A stretch of 64,000 nucleotides of DNA from Szabonella sp046295215 (lineage in GTDB: Bacteria > Pseudomonadota > Alphaproteobacteria > Rhodobacterales > Rhodobacteraceae). The notes under the pieces were generated by a model that had not been told where the DNA came from, ran no database searches, and saw only the letters and a program-made list of their open reading frames with translations. This document shows positions 9,747 to 18,589 of the stretch, one piece after another. Both the position numbers and the translations under genes were made by a program. Numbering within the stretch: position 1 is the stretch's first letter; each line of letters begins with the position of its first letter. The DNA is taken from positions 1 through 64,000 of the forward strand of contig JBKBNP010000002.1 of the NCBI GenBank assembly GCA_046295215.1. The letters run 5' to 3'.

Positions 9747-11000
9747 TCAATGCAGGTTGTGCTGGGAGCCGGTGCCTTCTTCATCGAGAAGATGGCCCGT
9801 GCGGAAACGGTCGAGACGGAAGCGGCGCGCGACCTCATGCGGCGCGTCGGTCGCCATCAGATGCGCCATGCACCAGCCCGAGGCGGGCACGGCCTTGAAC
9901 CCCCCGTAGTTCCAGCCACAGTCGAGATAGAGCCCCTCCACCGGGGTCTTGTCGATGATCGGGGATCCATCCGGCGACATGTCCATGATCCCGCCCCAGG
10001 AGCGCAGAACCTTTGCCCGCCCGATCATCGGCATCAGCGTCATGCCTGCTTCCATCACATGTTCCACCATCGGCAGATTGCCGCGTGCGGCGTAGGAGGC
10101 ATAGAAATCGAGGTCGCCACCGAACACCAGCCCGCCCTTGTCGGACTGGCTGATGTAGAAATGCCCCATCCCGAAACTGACGACATGGTCGATCACCGGT
10201 TTCAACCCCTCGGTGACGAAGGCTTGCAGGACATGGCTTTCGATCGGCAGGCGCAGCCCGGCCATGGCGGCGACCTGGCTGGAGCGGCCCGCGACCACGA
10301 TGCCCACCTTTTTCGCCCGGATTGCGCCGCGCGTGGTCTGCACTCCGGTCACGCGGCCATTCTCGGTGTCGATCCCGGTCACTTCGCAATTCTGGATCAG
10401 ATCCACCCCGCGCCGGTCCGCCGCCCTTGCATAGCCCCAGGCCACGGCATCATGGCGCGCCGTGCCACCGCGACGGTGGAGAAGCCCGCCATAGATCGGA
10501 AAGCGCGCCTGCTCGAAATCGAGATAGGGCAGATGCGCGCGCACGCCTTCGCGGTCCAGAAGTTCGGCATCGTCACCCTGGTTGATCATCGCATTGCCGC
10601 GCCGCGCGAAGGCGTCGCGCTGCCCGTCGGAATGAAAGAGGTTGATGAGCCCGCGCTGGCTGTGCATCACATTGTAGTTCAGATCGGCTTCCAGCCCTTC
10701 CCAGAGCCTGAGCGAATGGGAATAGAACTCCGAATTGCCCGGCAGGAAGTAGTTGGCCCGCACGATCGTCGTGTTGCGCCCGATATTGCCCGACCCGAGA
10801 TAGCCCTTTTCCAGCACGGCGATGTTGGTCAGGCCATGGTTTTTCGCGAGGTAATAGGCCGTCGAAAGGCCATGTCCGCCGCCGCCGATGATGAGTGCAT
10901 CATATTCGGCCTTCGGCGACGGCTCCCGCCAGGCCGGTTTCCAGCCGCGATTGCCGAACACTCCCTCGGCGATGACCCTGAACCCTGAATAGCGCACCAT
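9747..11000 (-). CDS. soxB: Sarcosine oxidase beta subunit
   Basis: Flavoprotein subunit carrying FAD and covalent FMN, where sarcosine is oxidised. The 417-residue protein has the DAO fold. The dinucleotide motif LIIGGGGHGLSTAYYLA (about 36-52) is followed by GSGNIGRNTTIVRANYF. The His of GGLLHRRGGT (residue 175) matches by position the His that, as I recall, carries the covalent FMN. C-terminal motifs are SWGGIMDMSPDGSPIID and CGWNYGGFKAVPASG. I chose ATG 11000 (MVRYSGFRVIAEG), preceded by a G-rich Shine-Dalgarno, over an upstream in-frame start because family members begin at this point. It is the first gene of the operon and diverges from msrB across 185 bases. Confidence 0.97.
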   Translation of the reverse strand: MVRYSGFRVIAEGVFGNRGWKPAWREPSPKAEYDALIIGGGGHGLSTAYYLAKNHGLTNIAVLEKGYLGSGNIGRNTTIVRANYFLPGNSEFYSHSLRLWEGLEADLNYNVMHSQRGLINLFHSDGQRDAFARRGNAMINQGDDAELLDREGVRAHLPYLDFEQARFPIYGGLLHRRGGTARHDAVAWGYARAADRRGVDLIQNCEVTGIDTENGRVTGVQTTRGAIRAKKVGIVVAGRSSQVAAMAGLRLPIESHVLQAFVTEGLKPVIDHVVSFGMGHFYISQSDKGGLVFGGDLDFYASYAARGNLPMVEHVMEAGMTLMPMIGRAKVLRSWGGIMDMSPDGSPIIDKTPVEGLYLDCGWNYGGFKAVPASGWCMAHLMATDAPHEVARRFRLDRFRTGHLLDEEGTGSQHNLH

Positions 11001-11185
11001 CCCCCCGTTTCTGCCTTGCGGCCATGAAACCCGCACGGGACGTAATGTTCAATGCCCGGGGCGCAATTCCTTGCCTGCCTGCGACATGATCTGTCGTGAT
11101 CGCACAAAGCTCCGTGATCCTGTGGCGGCGATGAAACAAATGGCCCCCGTCGGACGTATGACAGTCATCATAGAGGAGAAACACG

Positions 11186-11665
11186 ATGATCCCGAGAAGA
11201 TTGTTCCTGATGGCCGGCCTTGCGTCCCTGATTGCCCCGGTGGCCCGGGCGGCGGAGTTTGAAATCACATTGACGGCTGCGGAGTGGAAAAAGCGCCTCT
11301 CGCCCGCCCGCTATGCCGTCCTGCGTGAACACGCCACCGAGCGCGCCTTTTCCAACAGCCTCATGGGCGAATCCTCCGACCTGCTGGCCGAGAGCCGGCG
11401 CGGCCGGTATCACTGTGCGGGCTGCAACCTGCCGGTTTACGGATCGGATGCGAAGTATGACAGTAAGACCGGCTGGCCAAGCTTCTGGGAGGCCCTGCCG
11501 GATGCGGTCGGCTATGCCGAAGACCGGACACTGTTTGCCAGGCGCACCGAGGTTCATTGCCGCCGCTGTGGCGGGCATCTGGGCCATGTCTTCGACGACG
11601 GGCCGAAACCGACCGGCAAGCGCCATTGCATCAACGGGCTTGCGCTTGCATTCGTTGCGGCGTGA
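11186..11665 (+). CDS. msrB: Exported peptide-methionine (R)-S-oxide reductase MsrB
   Basis: Repairs methionine-R-sulfoxide in oxidised proteins. The 159-residue protein has the whole MsrB core: structural zinc pairs C77/C80 (YHCAGC) and C125/C128 (VHCRRC), the GWPSFW motif and the catalytic Cys148 in GKRHCIN. The N-terminus MIPRRLFLMAGLASLIAPVARAA is a signal peptide with an Arg pair and an AxA site, so the protein probably works in the periplasm, possibly Tat-exported. The start is preceded by GAGGAG about 8 bases upstream. It diverges from soxB and is followed by a 10-bp-stem hairpin. Confidence 0.94.
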   Translation: MIPRRLFLMAGLASLIAPVARAAEFEITLTAAEWKKRLSPARYAVLREHATERAFSNSLMGESSDLLAESRRGRYHCAGCNLPVYGSDAKYDSKTGWPSFWEALPDAVGYAEDRTLFARRTEVHCRRCGGHLGHVFDDGPKPTGKRHCINGLALAFVAA

Positions 11666-11680
11666 TCCTTCGCCGCTCCA

Positions 11681-11708
11681 ACGCGCACAGAATCTGCCCT
11701 GTGCGCGT
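11681..11708 (+). terminator. Hairpin downstream of msrB
   Basis: ACGCGCACAG (11681-11690) pairs perfectly with CTGTGCGCGT (11699-11708) around an 8-base loop, 15 bases after the msrB stop. There is no U-tract, so it may act as a 3'-end stabiliser or a Rho-assisted terminator rather than a classic intrinsic terminator. Confidence 0.6.
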
Positions 11709-12023
11709 CACAAGGCCTGCGATTCCTTGGCGCGATTCGGTCTGCGGTCGTGATTCGATCTGCGTTAACCACGACAACCATCCACCTGAATCGGAGAGGG
11801 TGCGGCACAGCGGATTGGTTCCGGCTTTGCCAACAATACCCGCGGCACAGGGCACGATGTTTCCTGCAATGTCGATTCTGCCTCGGACACCCGCTGCAAT
11901 GCCATAATTCCGCCCAACAATTCGAGACAAGTGACCCTCGGGTAAGTGGGTTTGTCCGTCAGCGATTCACCAATGTCATTGCGACAGCGGATCGGGCGGT
12001 CCGGGATTTTGTGAGGAACAGGC
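11709..12023. other. Non-coding region upstream of the Tad-like genes
   Basis: No convincing gene. GC is lower than in the flanking genes. GATTCGGTCTGCGGT (11734-11748) and GATTCGATCTGCGTT (11752-11766) form an imperfect 18-base-period direct repeat (2 mismatches). TTAACCAC (11765-11772) is one base off the CtrA half-site TTAACCAT as I recall it. The promoter of the downstream three-gene unit should lie here. Confidence 0.4.
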
Positions 12024-13709
12024 ATGATTGTGCGATGCAAGACCGCCGGGGTGTCAATTTCTGATGGCCGCGGCGGGATGTCCGCCAACGGAATGGTGGG
12101 CCGTCAGGTCAGGCTGTTTGCACGGGACGAGAACGGGGCGCTTATCCTGTTCTCGCTCATGCTGTTCCTGCTCATGTGCATGATGGGCGGCGTGGCGGTC
12201 GACTTGATGCGGTTCGAGCAGCAGCGCACCGAGATGCAGCAGACGCTGGACCGGTCGGTTCTTGCAGCGGCCAGCATGTCCCAGCGGCTCGAACCAAGGG
12301 ATGTGGTGGAGGACTACTTCGCCAAGGCGGGGCTCGAACAATATCTTGATGACGTCAGTTCGCCCCAAGGCCTGAATTTCCGGCGCGTGACCGCCGAAGC
12401 CTCGGCCGATGTGCCCACCTATCTCATGCATCTGATCGGTATCGACAGCCTAGAGGCCCTTGCCGCCTCGGCAGCCGAACAGCGGATCACGAATGTCGAA
12501 GTGTCGATGGTCCTCGACGTTTCGCGGTCCATGGTCTTGTTTGATAATGGCGCCGCAAATCCGCAGAAGTTCCAGAATCTCAAGGATTCGGCTGTCGAAT
12601 TCGTGCAAACCGTGCTCGAGAACGATGTGGAGGACCGCATCTCGATCTCGATCGTTCCCTACAATGGCCAGGTCAACCTCGGGCCGAACCTGTTCAACCA
12701 GTATTCCTCTAGCTTCAACCACCCATACCCGAACAGCCATTGCCTCGACTTGCCAGGTTCGAGCTACAATTCGCATTTCATCCCGACCAATACCGCCTAT
12801 CCGCAGTCGGGCTTTTTCGACAGCTTCACCGGCACGACCCTCGGCAACTCGTGGTATGCGGCACCGGCTTTCACCCAGCAGAATGGCAACTTTCTGAACG
12901 TCTGGTGCCAGCCAAATCCCGCCAACATCGTCCGGCCCTTGCAGAGTGACGTCGGTCTTCTGACCGGATACATCAATAACCTTGTGGCCGTCGGCGCAAC
13001 ATCCATCGACCTCGGGCTGAACTGGGGGCTGACGCTCTTGTCGCCGAGCTCCCGCAACGTGGTCACCAACCTGCGCAATCAGGGCATCGTGCCGCAGGAA
13101 TTCGCCGGTCGCCCGCTGGATTTCACCGCCGACGATTCGATGAAAGTCATCGTCCTGATGACCGACGGCGAGCATTTTGCCTTCGAGGCGCTGAACAACG
13201 GCTACCGCACCGGAAACTCCGACATCTATCGCAGCCGCGGCGATGGGCACCTGTCGATCTGGCACGCAAGTCTGAACCGTTACTGGGTGCCGCATCGCAG
13301 CGAATTGCGCACCACTGTCTGGAACAGCGGCTCCGGCACCGACCGGCTGACATGGCAGCAGGTCTGGCAGCAATATCCCGTCCGCTGGGTTGCGTGGCAA
13401 CTCTATGCCCGGGCTCTTGGCACATCCAATGCCACGCGCACAAATCAATACAACACCTGGCTGAGCAATTTCCGGTCCCAGACGCCGACCAACCAGATGG
13501 ATACCCGGCTTCAGCAGATCTGCACCCTCGCCAAGAACAACGGCATCCTGATTTACGGCATCGCGTTTGAGGCTCCCGCAAACGGAATCAACCAGATCCG
13601 CGCCTGTGCAACCTCCGAGAGCCATTTCTTTGATGTCGAGGGGCTGGAGATCCGCACGGCCTTCCGCTCGATCGCAAGCAACATCAGCCAGTTGAGGTTG
13701 ACCCAATGA
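12024..13709 (+). CDS. TadG-like pilus-assembly protein with vWA domain
   Basis: A 561-residue secreted or membrane-tethered protein. A basic N-terminus and the segment FARDENGALILFSLMLFLLMCMM (from about 32, transmembrane about 38-59) match the N-terminal helix shared by Tad pilus TadE/TadG proteins. A von Willebrand A domain follows with a MIDAS motif DVSRS (D165, S167, S169) and later VIVLMTDGEH. Such proteins are exported with their bulk outside the inner membrane. ATG 12024 is preceded by GAGGAACAGGC and is preferred over ATG 12078. The stop overlaps the next gene by 4 bases (ATGA). No tad ATPase, prepilin peptidase or secretin gene lies in the window. Confidence 0.85.
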   Translation: MIVRCKTAGVSISDGRGGMSANGMVGRQVRLFARDENGALILFSLMLFLLMCMMGGVAVDLMRFEQQRTEMQQTLDRSVLAAASMSQRLEPRDVVEDYFAKAGLEQYLDDVSSPQGLNFRRVTAEASADVPTYLMHLIGIDSLEALAASAAEQRITNVEVSMVLDVSRSMVLFDNGAANPQKFQNLKDSAVEFVQTVLENDVEDRISISIVPYNGQVNLGPNLFNQYSSSFNHPYPNSHCLDLPGSSYNSHFIPTNTAYPQSGFFDSFTGTTLGNSWYAAPAFTQQNGNFLNVWCQPNPANIVRPLQSDVGLLTGYINNLVAVGATSIDLGLNWGLTLLSPSSRNVVTNLRNQGIVPQEFAGRPLDFTADDSMKVIVLMTDGEHFAFEALNNGYRTGNSDIYRSRGDGHLSIWHASLNRYWVPHRSELRTTVWNSGSGTDRLTWQQVWQQYPVRWVAWQLYARALGTSNATRTNQYNTWLSNFRSQTPTNQMDTRLQQICTLAKNNGILIYGIAFEAPANGINQIRACATSESHFFDVEGLEIRTAFRSIASNISQLRLTQ

Positions 13710-14287
13710 CCCGGGCGCTTGACGACGAGACCGCAACACGCACGCCAAGGGGCTTGCGCAGGCTGGCGGCAATGCTGCGCCGCAGGCTGTGGCGCGACCA
13801 GAAGGGCGTGGCCTCGCTCGAATTCGTCCTGATGGTGCCTCTGGTGCTGATCATCTTCATGTCCGCCTTCGAGGCGGGGCTGCTGATGACGCGCTACATC
13901 ATGCTGGAACGGTCGCTGGACATGACAATGCGCAACCTGCGCCTCGGGCAATATCCCAACCCGACACCGGACCTGATAAAACAGGAAGTCTGCAGCCGCA
14001 GCGTGGTTCTGGGCAATTGCACCGCCAATATCCGGATCGAGCTTCAACCGGTCAGCACAGCAAGCTGGACTTTCCCGACGGGCAGGACAGGCTGTGTCAA
14101 CCGTGAAGAGCCGATCCAGCCCCCGACAACCTTCAACCCCGGTCAGGCGCACCAGATCATGCTGGTCCGCGTCTGCATCGCGCAGGATACGATGTTCCCG
14201 ACAACCGGTCTCGGACTGGGCCTCGCAAAGGATTCGGGCGGCGCCTACGGCCTCGTCGCGACCTCGGCCTTCGTGAACGAACCTTGA
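13706..14287 (+). CDS. TadE-like pilus protein (first copy)
   Basis: A 193-residue protein. After a basic N-terminus it has the TadE signature: WRDQKGVASLEFVLMVPLVLIIFMSAFEAG, a charged turn, then a Glu-containing transmembrane helix as in pseudopilins (about residues 30-60). The remainder is predicted extracytoplasmic and holds several Cys residues (CSRSVVLGNC, CVN, RVCIA). It overlaps the TadG-like gene by 4 bases and is followed by a second TadE-like gene, so the three form one transcription unit. The exact role of minor pseudopilins of this type is unsettled. Confidence 0.82.
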   Translation: MTRALDDETATRTPRGLRRLAAMLRRRLWRDQKGVASLEFVLMVPLVLIIFMSAFEAGLLMTRYIMLERSLDMTMRNLRLGQYPNPTPDLIKQEVCSRSVVLGNCTANIRIELQPVSTASWTFPTGRTGCVNREEPIQPPTTFNPGQAHQIMLVRVCIAQDTMFPTTGLGLGLAKDSGGAYGLVATSAFVNEP

Positions 14288-14298
14288 GGAGAGACGCG

Positions 14299-14862
14299 AT
14301 GCTGATACATCTCATCCGGCAATGCCGTCGCTTTGCAAAGGACGAAGGCGGAAACGTCATTCTCGAAACGCTGATCGCGCTGCCCATGCTGATCTGGGCC
14401 CATGCCGCGCTGTTTGCCTATTGGGATGCCTACCGCACGATCAACACGGTGCAAAAGGCCGCCTATACGGTGTCGGACCTCATTTCCCGGCAACAGGGCT
14501 CGGTCAACAACGCCTATCTGAACGGGATGCGAACCACGATGAACTACCTGCTCGACGACGATCAGGCAGGCACGATGCGCATCACCTCCTATCGCTGGAG
14601 CGAGATCAACGACCGGTATGAGGTGATCTGGTCGAACAGCAACATTTCCGGCAAACCCGCACTGACCACGGCAGCAATCGCAAACCTGACCGGTGCGCTG
14701 CCCAACATGTCCGATGGCGACAGCGCGATCCTTCTGGAAACGCGGGTGCCCTATACGCCGCCGCTGCGCTTCGGTCTGGAACCAACAAACATCGAGCAGT
14801 TCATCGTGACAAGGCCGCGCTTCCTGCCCCGCATCTGCCATGTCAGTTTCCCCTGCACCTGA
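14299..14862 (+). CDS. TadE-like pilus protein (second copy)
   Basis: A 187-residue protein with the same plan as its neighbour: short basic N-terminus, then FAKDEGGNVILETLIALPMLIWAHAALFAYWDAYR (about 14-48), a TadE-type hydrophobic helix with the conserved Glu. I chose ATG 14299 because GAGGAGA stands 6 bases upstream; an in-frame TTG at 14284 is less likely. The C-terminal part is predicted to be outside the membrane and ends RICHVSFPCT. It is the last gene of the TadG-TadE-TadE unit. Confidence 0.8.
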   Translation: MLIHLIRQCRRFAKDEGGNVILETLIALPMLIWAHAALFAYWDAYRTINTVQKAAYTVSDLISRQQGSVNNAYLNGMRTTMNYLLDDDQAGTMRITSYRWSEINDRYEVIWSNSNISGKPALTTAAIANLTGALPNMSDGDSAILLETRVPYTPPLRFGLEPTNIEQFIVTRPRFLPRICHVSFPCT

Positions 14863-14880
14863 TCGCCGCAGCATGGGGCC

Positions 14881-15402
14881 TCAGTCCCCCTGACTCTGCC
14901 CGCGCGCGACGATCAGGTCGTTGATGGCTTCGGCCATGAACCGCGCCTCATTGGATGACGTGACGCCCCCCACGCCGATCCGTCTGCCGACGCGCCACCA
15001 GAGCCCCGGTGCCCATGCGGCCGGACCGGACCGGTCCAGCACAACCATGAACCCGTTGGACGGCTTGAAGGCAAACGGCCCGCGTGACGCGGACTGCATC
15101 TCGGACACCAGCGCCAGCCTGCGCCCCCCCGCCTCACGCAATTCCCGCGCAGTCAGTTCAAGCCCGGCTTCGGTGCTTTGCCATAGTCGCAAACAGCCAA
15201 AGATCACAATTGCCCCAAAGACCAGCAGGAACAGGCGCAGGCTGATGGACGAAGGCGGCTCCCACAGCGCAAGATAGAGAACGAAGACCCCCAGGCTCAA
15301 CAGGATCACCGCGCCGATCACCCGCCTCGGTCCGGAAGGCCAGAGCCGCGCCAGTATCAGGTCGTCATGCGTCCCGTCGCCCCGGTCCTCTTCCGCCTGC
15401 AT
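14881..15402 (-). CDS. Hypothetical membrane protein
   Basis: I do not recognise a named family. The 173-residue protein has an acidic N-terminus (MQAEEDRGDGTHDDL), two adjacent hydrophobic segments (about residues 28-47 and 52-69, spanning VIGAVILLSLGVFVLYLALW and LRLFLLVFGAIVIFGCL) and a soluble C-terminal half with ELTARELREAGGRRLALVSEMQSA and a Trp-rich patch APGLWWRVGRRIGVGG. ATG 15402 is preceded by GGGAGTGACGGG; the frame continues upstream, but that part reads like non-coding sequence. It is convergent with the TadE gene (18 bases) and diverges from the pirin gene. A small inner-membrane protein is the safest description. Confidence 0.65.
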   Translation of the reverse strand: MQAEEDRGDGTHDDLILARLWPSGPRRVIGAVILLSLGVFVLYLALWEPPSSISLRLFLLVFGAIVIFGCLRLWQSTEAGLELTARELREAGGRRLALVSEMQSASRGPFAFKPSNGFMVVLDRSGPAAWAPGLWWRVGRRIGVGGVTSSNEARFMAEAINDLIVARGQSQGD

Positions 15403-15579
15403 CCCGTCACTCCCCCGCCACTGTCCTGCCTGGCCCCGCCTATAGCCGCCTTTTCCCCCTGCATCCAGTCGCCGCCGGCGCGCCTCTGTGCCGGGCCGCA
15501 CATCTACCCTGCACCTGCCCCGGATTGAGCAGCGCCGCCCGCAGCCCTATCTTCGGTCAATCAGCGACAGGAGAGCATC

Positions 15580-16491
15580 ATGTCCATCCGCCCCGTCACC
15601 TATGAAGCGCAGGCCCGCCCGACCATGGAAGGGGCAGGCGTGCATCTGCACCGCGCCTTCGGCTTCCAGAATCCCGACCAGATGGACCCATTCCTTCTGT
15701 TCGACGATTTCCGCAACGAGGATCCGCGCGACTACCTGCGCGGCTTTCCCTGGCATCCCCATCGCGGGATCGAAACGATCACCTATGTCCTCGCCGGAAC
15801 CGTCGATCACGGCGACAGTCTGGGCAATGTCGGAACACTCGGCGCGGGTGATGTGCAATGGATGACGGCAGGCTCCGGCATCCTGCATCAGGAGATGCCC
15901 AAAGGAAACACCAGGGGCCAGATGCACGGCTTCCAGCTCTGGGCCAACCTGCCGCGGGATCTCAAGATGACGGCGCCGCGCTATCAGGACGTGAAGGGCA
16001 CCGACATCCCCGAAGTGACCGATGACGATGGCACGGTGGTCCGCGTCATCGTCGGCAGCTTCTGGGGCAAGACCGGCCCGGTGGATGGCATCGCCGCCGA
16101 TCCGCAATATCTCGACATCTCAATCCCGGCAGGCCGGAAAAAACGCTTCAAGGTCGACACCCACCGCCGCGCCTTTGCCTATGTGTTCGAAGGATCCGGC
16201 GCCTTTGCCGATGCCAGCCGCCCCCGCGGTGTGCTGCTGGAAAAGGAGGTGCGCGGCGAGGAGGTCAATATCCGCGACATGTCCGGCGACCGGACGCTGG
16301 TGCAGTTCGGCACAGGGGATGAGGTCGTGGTGCAGGCCGGAGAAAAAGGTCTCCGCTTCCTGCTGATCTCCGGCGCGCCGATTCAGGAACCCGTTGCCTG
16401 GCACGGCCCGATCGTGATGAACACCGATGCGGAAATCCGTCAGGCCATGGCCGACCTGCGCAACGGCACCTTCATCAAGCCCGCGCACTGA
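15580..16491 (+). CDS. Pirin family protein
   Basis: A bicupin protein of 303 residues. The metal ligands of the pirin N-terminal cupin are in place: H59 and H61 (FPWHPHRGIET), H103 and E105 (ILHQEMP). DHGDSLGN and GDVQWMTAGSGI are typical. Bacterial pirins have quercetinase or regulatory roles; which applies here cannot be told. The gene stands alone, with AGGAGAG upstream of ATG 15580. It is convergent with the M3 peptidase gene, with a repeat-borne hairpin between the two stops. Confidence 0.93.
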   Translation: MSIRPVTYEAQARPTMEGAGVHLHRAFGFQNPDQMDPFLLFDDFRNEDPRDYLRGFPWHPHRGIETITYVLAGTVDHGDSLGNVGTLGAGDVQWMTAGSGILHQEMPKGNTRGQMHGFQLWANLPRDLKMTAPRYQDVKGTDIPEVTDDDGTVVRVIVGSFWGKTGPVDGIAADPQYLDISIPAGRKKRFKVDTHRRAFAYVFEGSGAFADASRPRGVLLEKEVRGEEVNIRDMSGDRTLVQFGTGDEVVVQAGEKGLRFLLISGAPIQEPVAWHGPIVMNTDAEIRQAMADLRNGTFIKPAH

Positions 16492-16494
16492 GCC

Positions 16495-16547
16495 TCCCCT
16501 TTCATCTTGGCAAAATACCTCGGGGGGTGAGGGGGGCAGCGCCCCCC
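16495..16547 (-). repeat. Interspersed repeat family 1, copy E, acting as shared terminator of pirin and M3 peptidase genes
   Basis: On the plus strand it reads CCCTTTTCATCTTGGCAAAATACCTCGG in two adjoining parts, the reverse of the family head, then a hairpin GGGGGGC-AGC-GCCCCCC (16531-16547). The peptidase stop codon (16548-16550) touches the hairpin directly. In the minus direction the hairpin is followed by GAGGTATTTTG, a weak T-tract. Confidence 0.8.
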
Positions 16548-18566
16548 TTACGCGGGTTCCACCAGCCCCCGTCCTTTCAAAAGCGGTTCCACCCCCGGCA
16601 TCCGCCCCCGGAACGCGGTGTAAAGCGCCTCCGCCTCCTGCGACCCGCCTGCCGAGAGGATGAACCGTTCCAGCCGGGCCGCCGTGTCCGGGTCAAACGC
16701 ATCGCCCGCCTCCTCGAAGGCGGCAAAGGCATCAGCATCCATCACCTCGGACCACATATAGCTGTAATAGCCCGAGGAATATCCGTCCCCGGAAAACACA
16801 TGCGCGAAATGCGGGGTGGCGTGACGCATCCGGATCGCATGGGGCAGCCCGATCCCCGCCAGAACCTCGGCCTGCCGCGCCATCGGGTCGGCGGGGGCGG
16901 GGCCCTCGTGGAACGCCAGATCGACCAGCGCCGAAGCCAGATATTCCACGGTCGAGAACCCCTGATCGAAGGTCGAGGCCGCCAGAAGCCGATCCCGCAG
17001 GTCAGCGGGCATCGGCTCGCCCGTCTGCCAGTGGCGCGCGTGGCGGTCCAGCACCTCCGGCACCTCCAGCCAATGTTCATAAAGCTGGCTCGGCAATTCC
17101 ACGAAATCCCGCGCGACCGAGGTGCCGGAAATGAAATCATGCGTCACATCCGACAGCATCTGATGCAGCGCGTGGCCGAATTCGTGGAACAGCGTGCGCG
17201 CATCGTCCCAGGACAACAGTGCCGGATTCCCCTTGGCGAAATTACAGACATTCACGACGATGGGCCGCACCTCGCCCCCGAGCTTGCGCTGGCTGCGCAT
17301 GGCCGAACACCAGGCCCCCGACCGTTTCGATCCGCGCCCGAAATAATCCCCGATGAACACCGCGACATGCGCGCCCTTGCGCGTCACCTCCCAGGCGCGG
17401 GCATCAGCGTGGTAAAGCGGCACGTCAAGCGCGCGGAACTCCAGCCCGAACAGCCGGTTGGCACAATCGAACATCGCGGCCAGCATCGCCTCCAGCCCCA
17501 GATAGGGTTTCAGCACCGCCTCATCGAGGTCATGCTCCGCCTTGCGCCGCTTCTCAGCATAGTAGCGCCAGTCCCAGGGTTCCAGCGGGCCGTTGATCCC
17601 GTCCCCGGCCATCATGGCGGCCAGCACCTCTGCATCCGCCTCGGCGGCGGCGCGCGCAGGGGCCCAGACCCGCATCAGCAGATCACGCACGGCGGCGGGC
17701 GTTTTCGCCATCTCGGGTTCCAGCTTGTAAGAGGCGAAATCCTCGTATCCCAACAACTTCGCCCGTTCTTCGCGCAGCGCCAGCGTCTCGGCGGCGATGG
17801 CGCGGTTGTCATGGGCATTGCCATTCTCGCCGCGCGCCACCCAGGCCTCATAGGCCCGTTTGCGCAGGTCGCGGCGGGAGGAGAATTGCAGGAAAGGCAC
17901 GATCAACGAGCGGTTGAGCGTGATGACCGGCCCCGCCTTGCCCCGCTCCGCTCCCGCCGCGCGGGCAGCATCCATGACGAAATCCGGCAGGCCCTCCAGT
18001 TCGGCCTCGGTCACCTCCATGAACCAACCGCGTTCCTCGGCCAGCAGGTTCTGGCTGAAGGTGGTGCCCAGCACGGCCAGCCGCGATTTCACGTCGCGCA
18101 AGCGTTCCGCCCCTGCCCCTTGCAGCCGCGCGCCGGCGCGCACAAACATGCGGTGGTAAAGCTCCAGCACGCGGGCCTGTTCATCGGTCAGGTCCAGCGC
18201 GTCGCGGCTCTGCCAGAGCGTCTCGATCCGCGCGAACAGCGCGGCATTGCCGGTGACCTCCGACGAATAGGCGCTCATCTTTGGGGCCAGATCGCGTTGC
18301 AGCGCCTCGCGGGCGTCGGTGCTGTCAGCGCCCGCAAGATTGTAGAACACCCCCGAAACCCGGTCCAGATCGCCCGAGGCCAGTTCCAGCGCCTCGATGG
18401 TATTGGCAAAGTTCGGCGCGACCGGGTCGGTCGCGATTTCTGCCACCCGTGCGCGCGCCGCAGCCAGGGCGGCCTCGAAGGCAGGCGCGAAATCGGCGTC
18501 CCCGATGGCCTCGAACGGCGGCAGGCCGAAGGGCGTATCCCACTGGGCCAAAAGCGGATTGGTCAT
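16548..18566 (-). CDS. dcp: M3-family zinc peptidase (peptidyl-dipeptidase Dcp / oligopeptidase A type)
   Basis: Degrades oligopeptides in the cytoplasm. The 672-residue protein begins MTNPLLAQWDTPFGLPPFEAI, typical of the Dcp/OpdA branch, and carries the thermolysin-like zinc motif LFHEFGHALHQML plus the downstream SQLYEHW and GYSSGYYSYMWSEVMDAD blocks. ATG 18566 is preceded by AGGAG; further upstream the frame is open but lies between genes. It is the last gene of the coaBC-dut-moeB-like-dcp run. Without a signal peptide a cytoplasmic location is likely. Choosing between Dcp and oligopeptidase A by eye is uncertain. Confidence 0.9.
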   Translation of the reverse strand: MTNPLLAQWDTPFGLPPFEAIGDADFAPAFEAALAAARARVAEIATDPVAPNFANTIEALELASGDLDRVSGVFYNLAGADSTDAREALQRDLAPKMSAYSSEVTGNAALFARIETLWQSRDALDLTDEQARVLELYHRMFVRAGARLQGAGAERLRDVKSRLAVLGTTFSQNLLAEERGWFMEVTEAELEGLPDFVMDAARAAGAERGKAGPVITLNRSLIVPFLQFSSRRDLRKRAYEAWVARGENGNAHDNRAIAAETLALREERAKLLGYEDFASYKLEPEMAKTPAAVRDLLMRVWAPARAAAEADAEVLAAMMAGDGINGPLEPWDWRYYAEKRRKAEHDLDEAVLKPYLGLEAMLAAMFDCANRLFGLEFRALDVPLYHADARAWEVTRKGAHVAVFIGDYFGRGSKRSGAWCSAMRSQRKLGGEVRPIVVNVCNFAKGNPALLSWDDARTLFHEFGHALHQMLSDVTHDFISGTSVARDFVELPSQLYEHWLEVPEVLDRHARHWQTGEPMPADLRDRLLAASTFDQGFSTVEYLASALVDLAFHEGPAPADPMARQAEVLAGIGLPHAIRMRHATPHFAHVFSGDGYSSGYYSYMWSEVMDADAFAAFEEAGDAFDPDTAARLERFILSAGGSQEAEALYTAFRGRMPGVEPLLKGRGLVEPA

Positions 18567-18589
18567 GGTCAGTCTCCTGTTTCCCCGGT

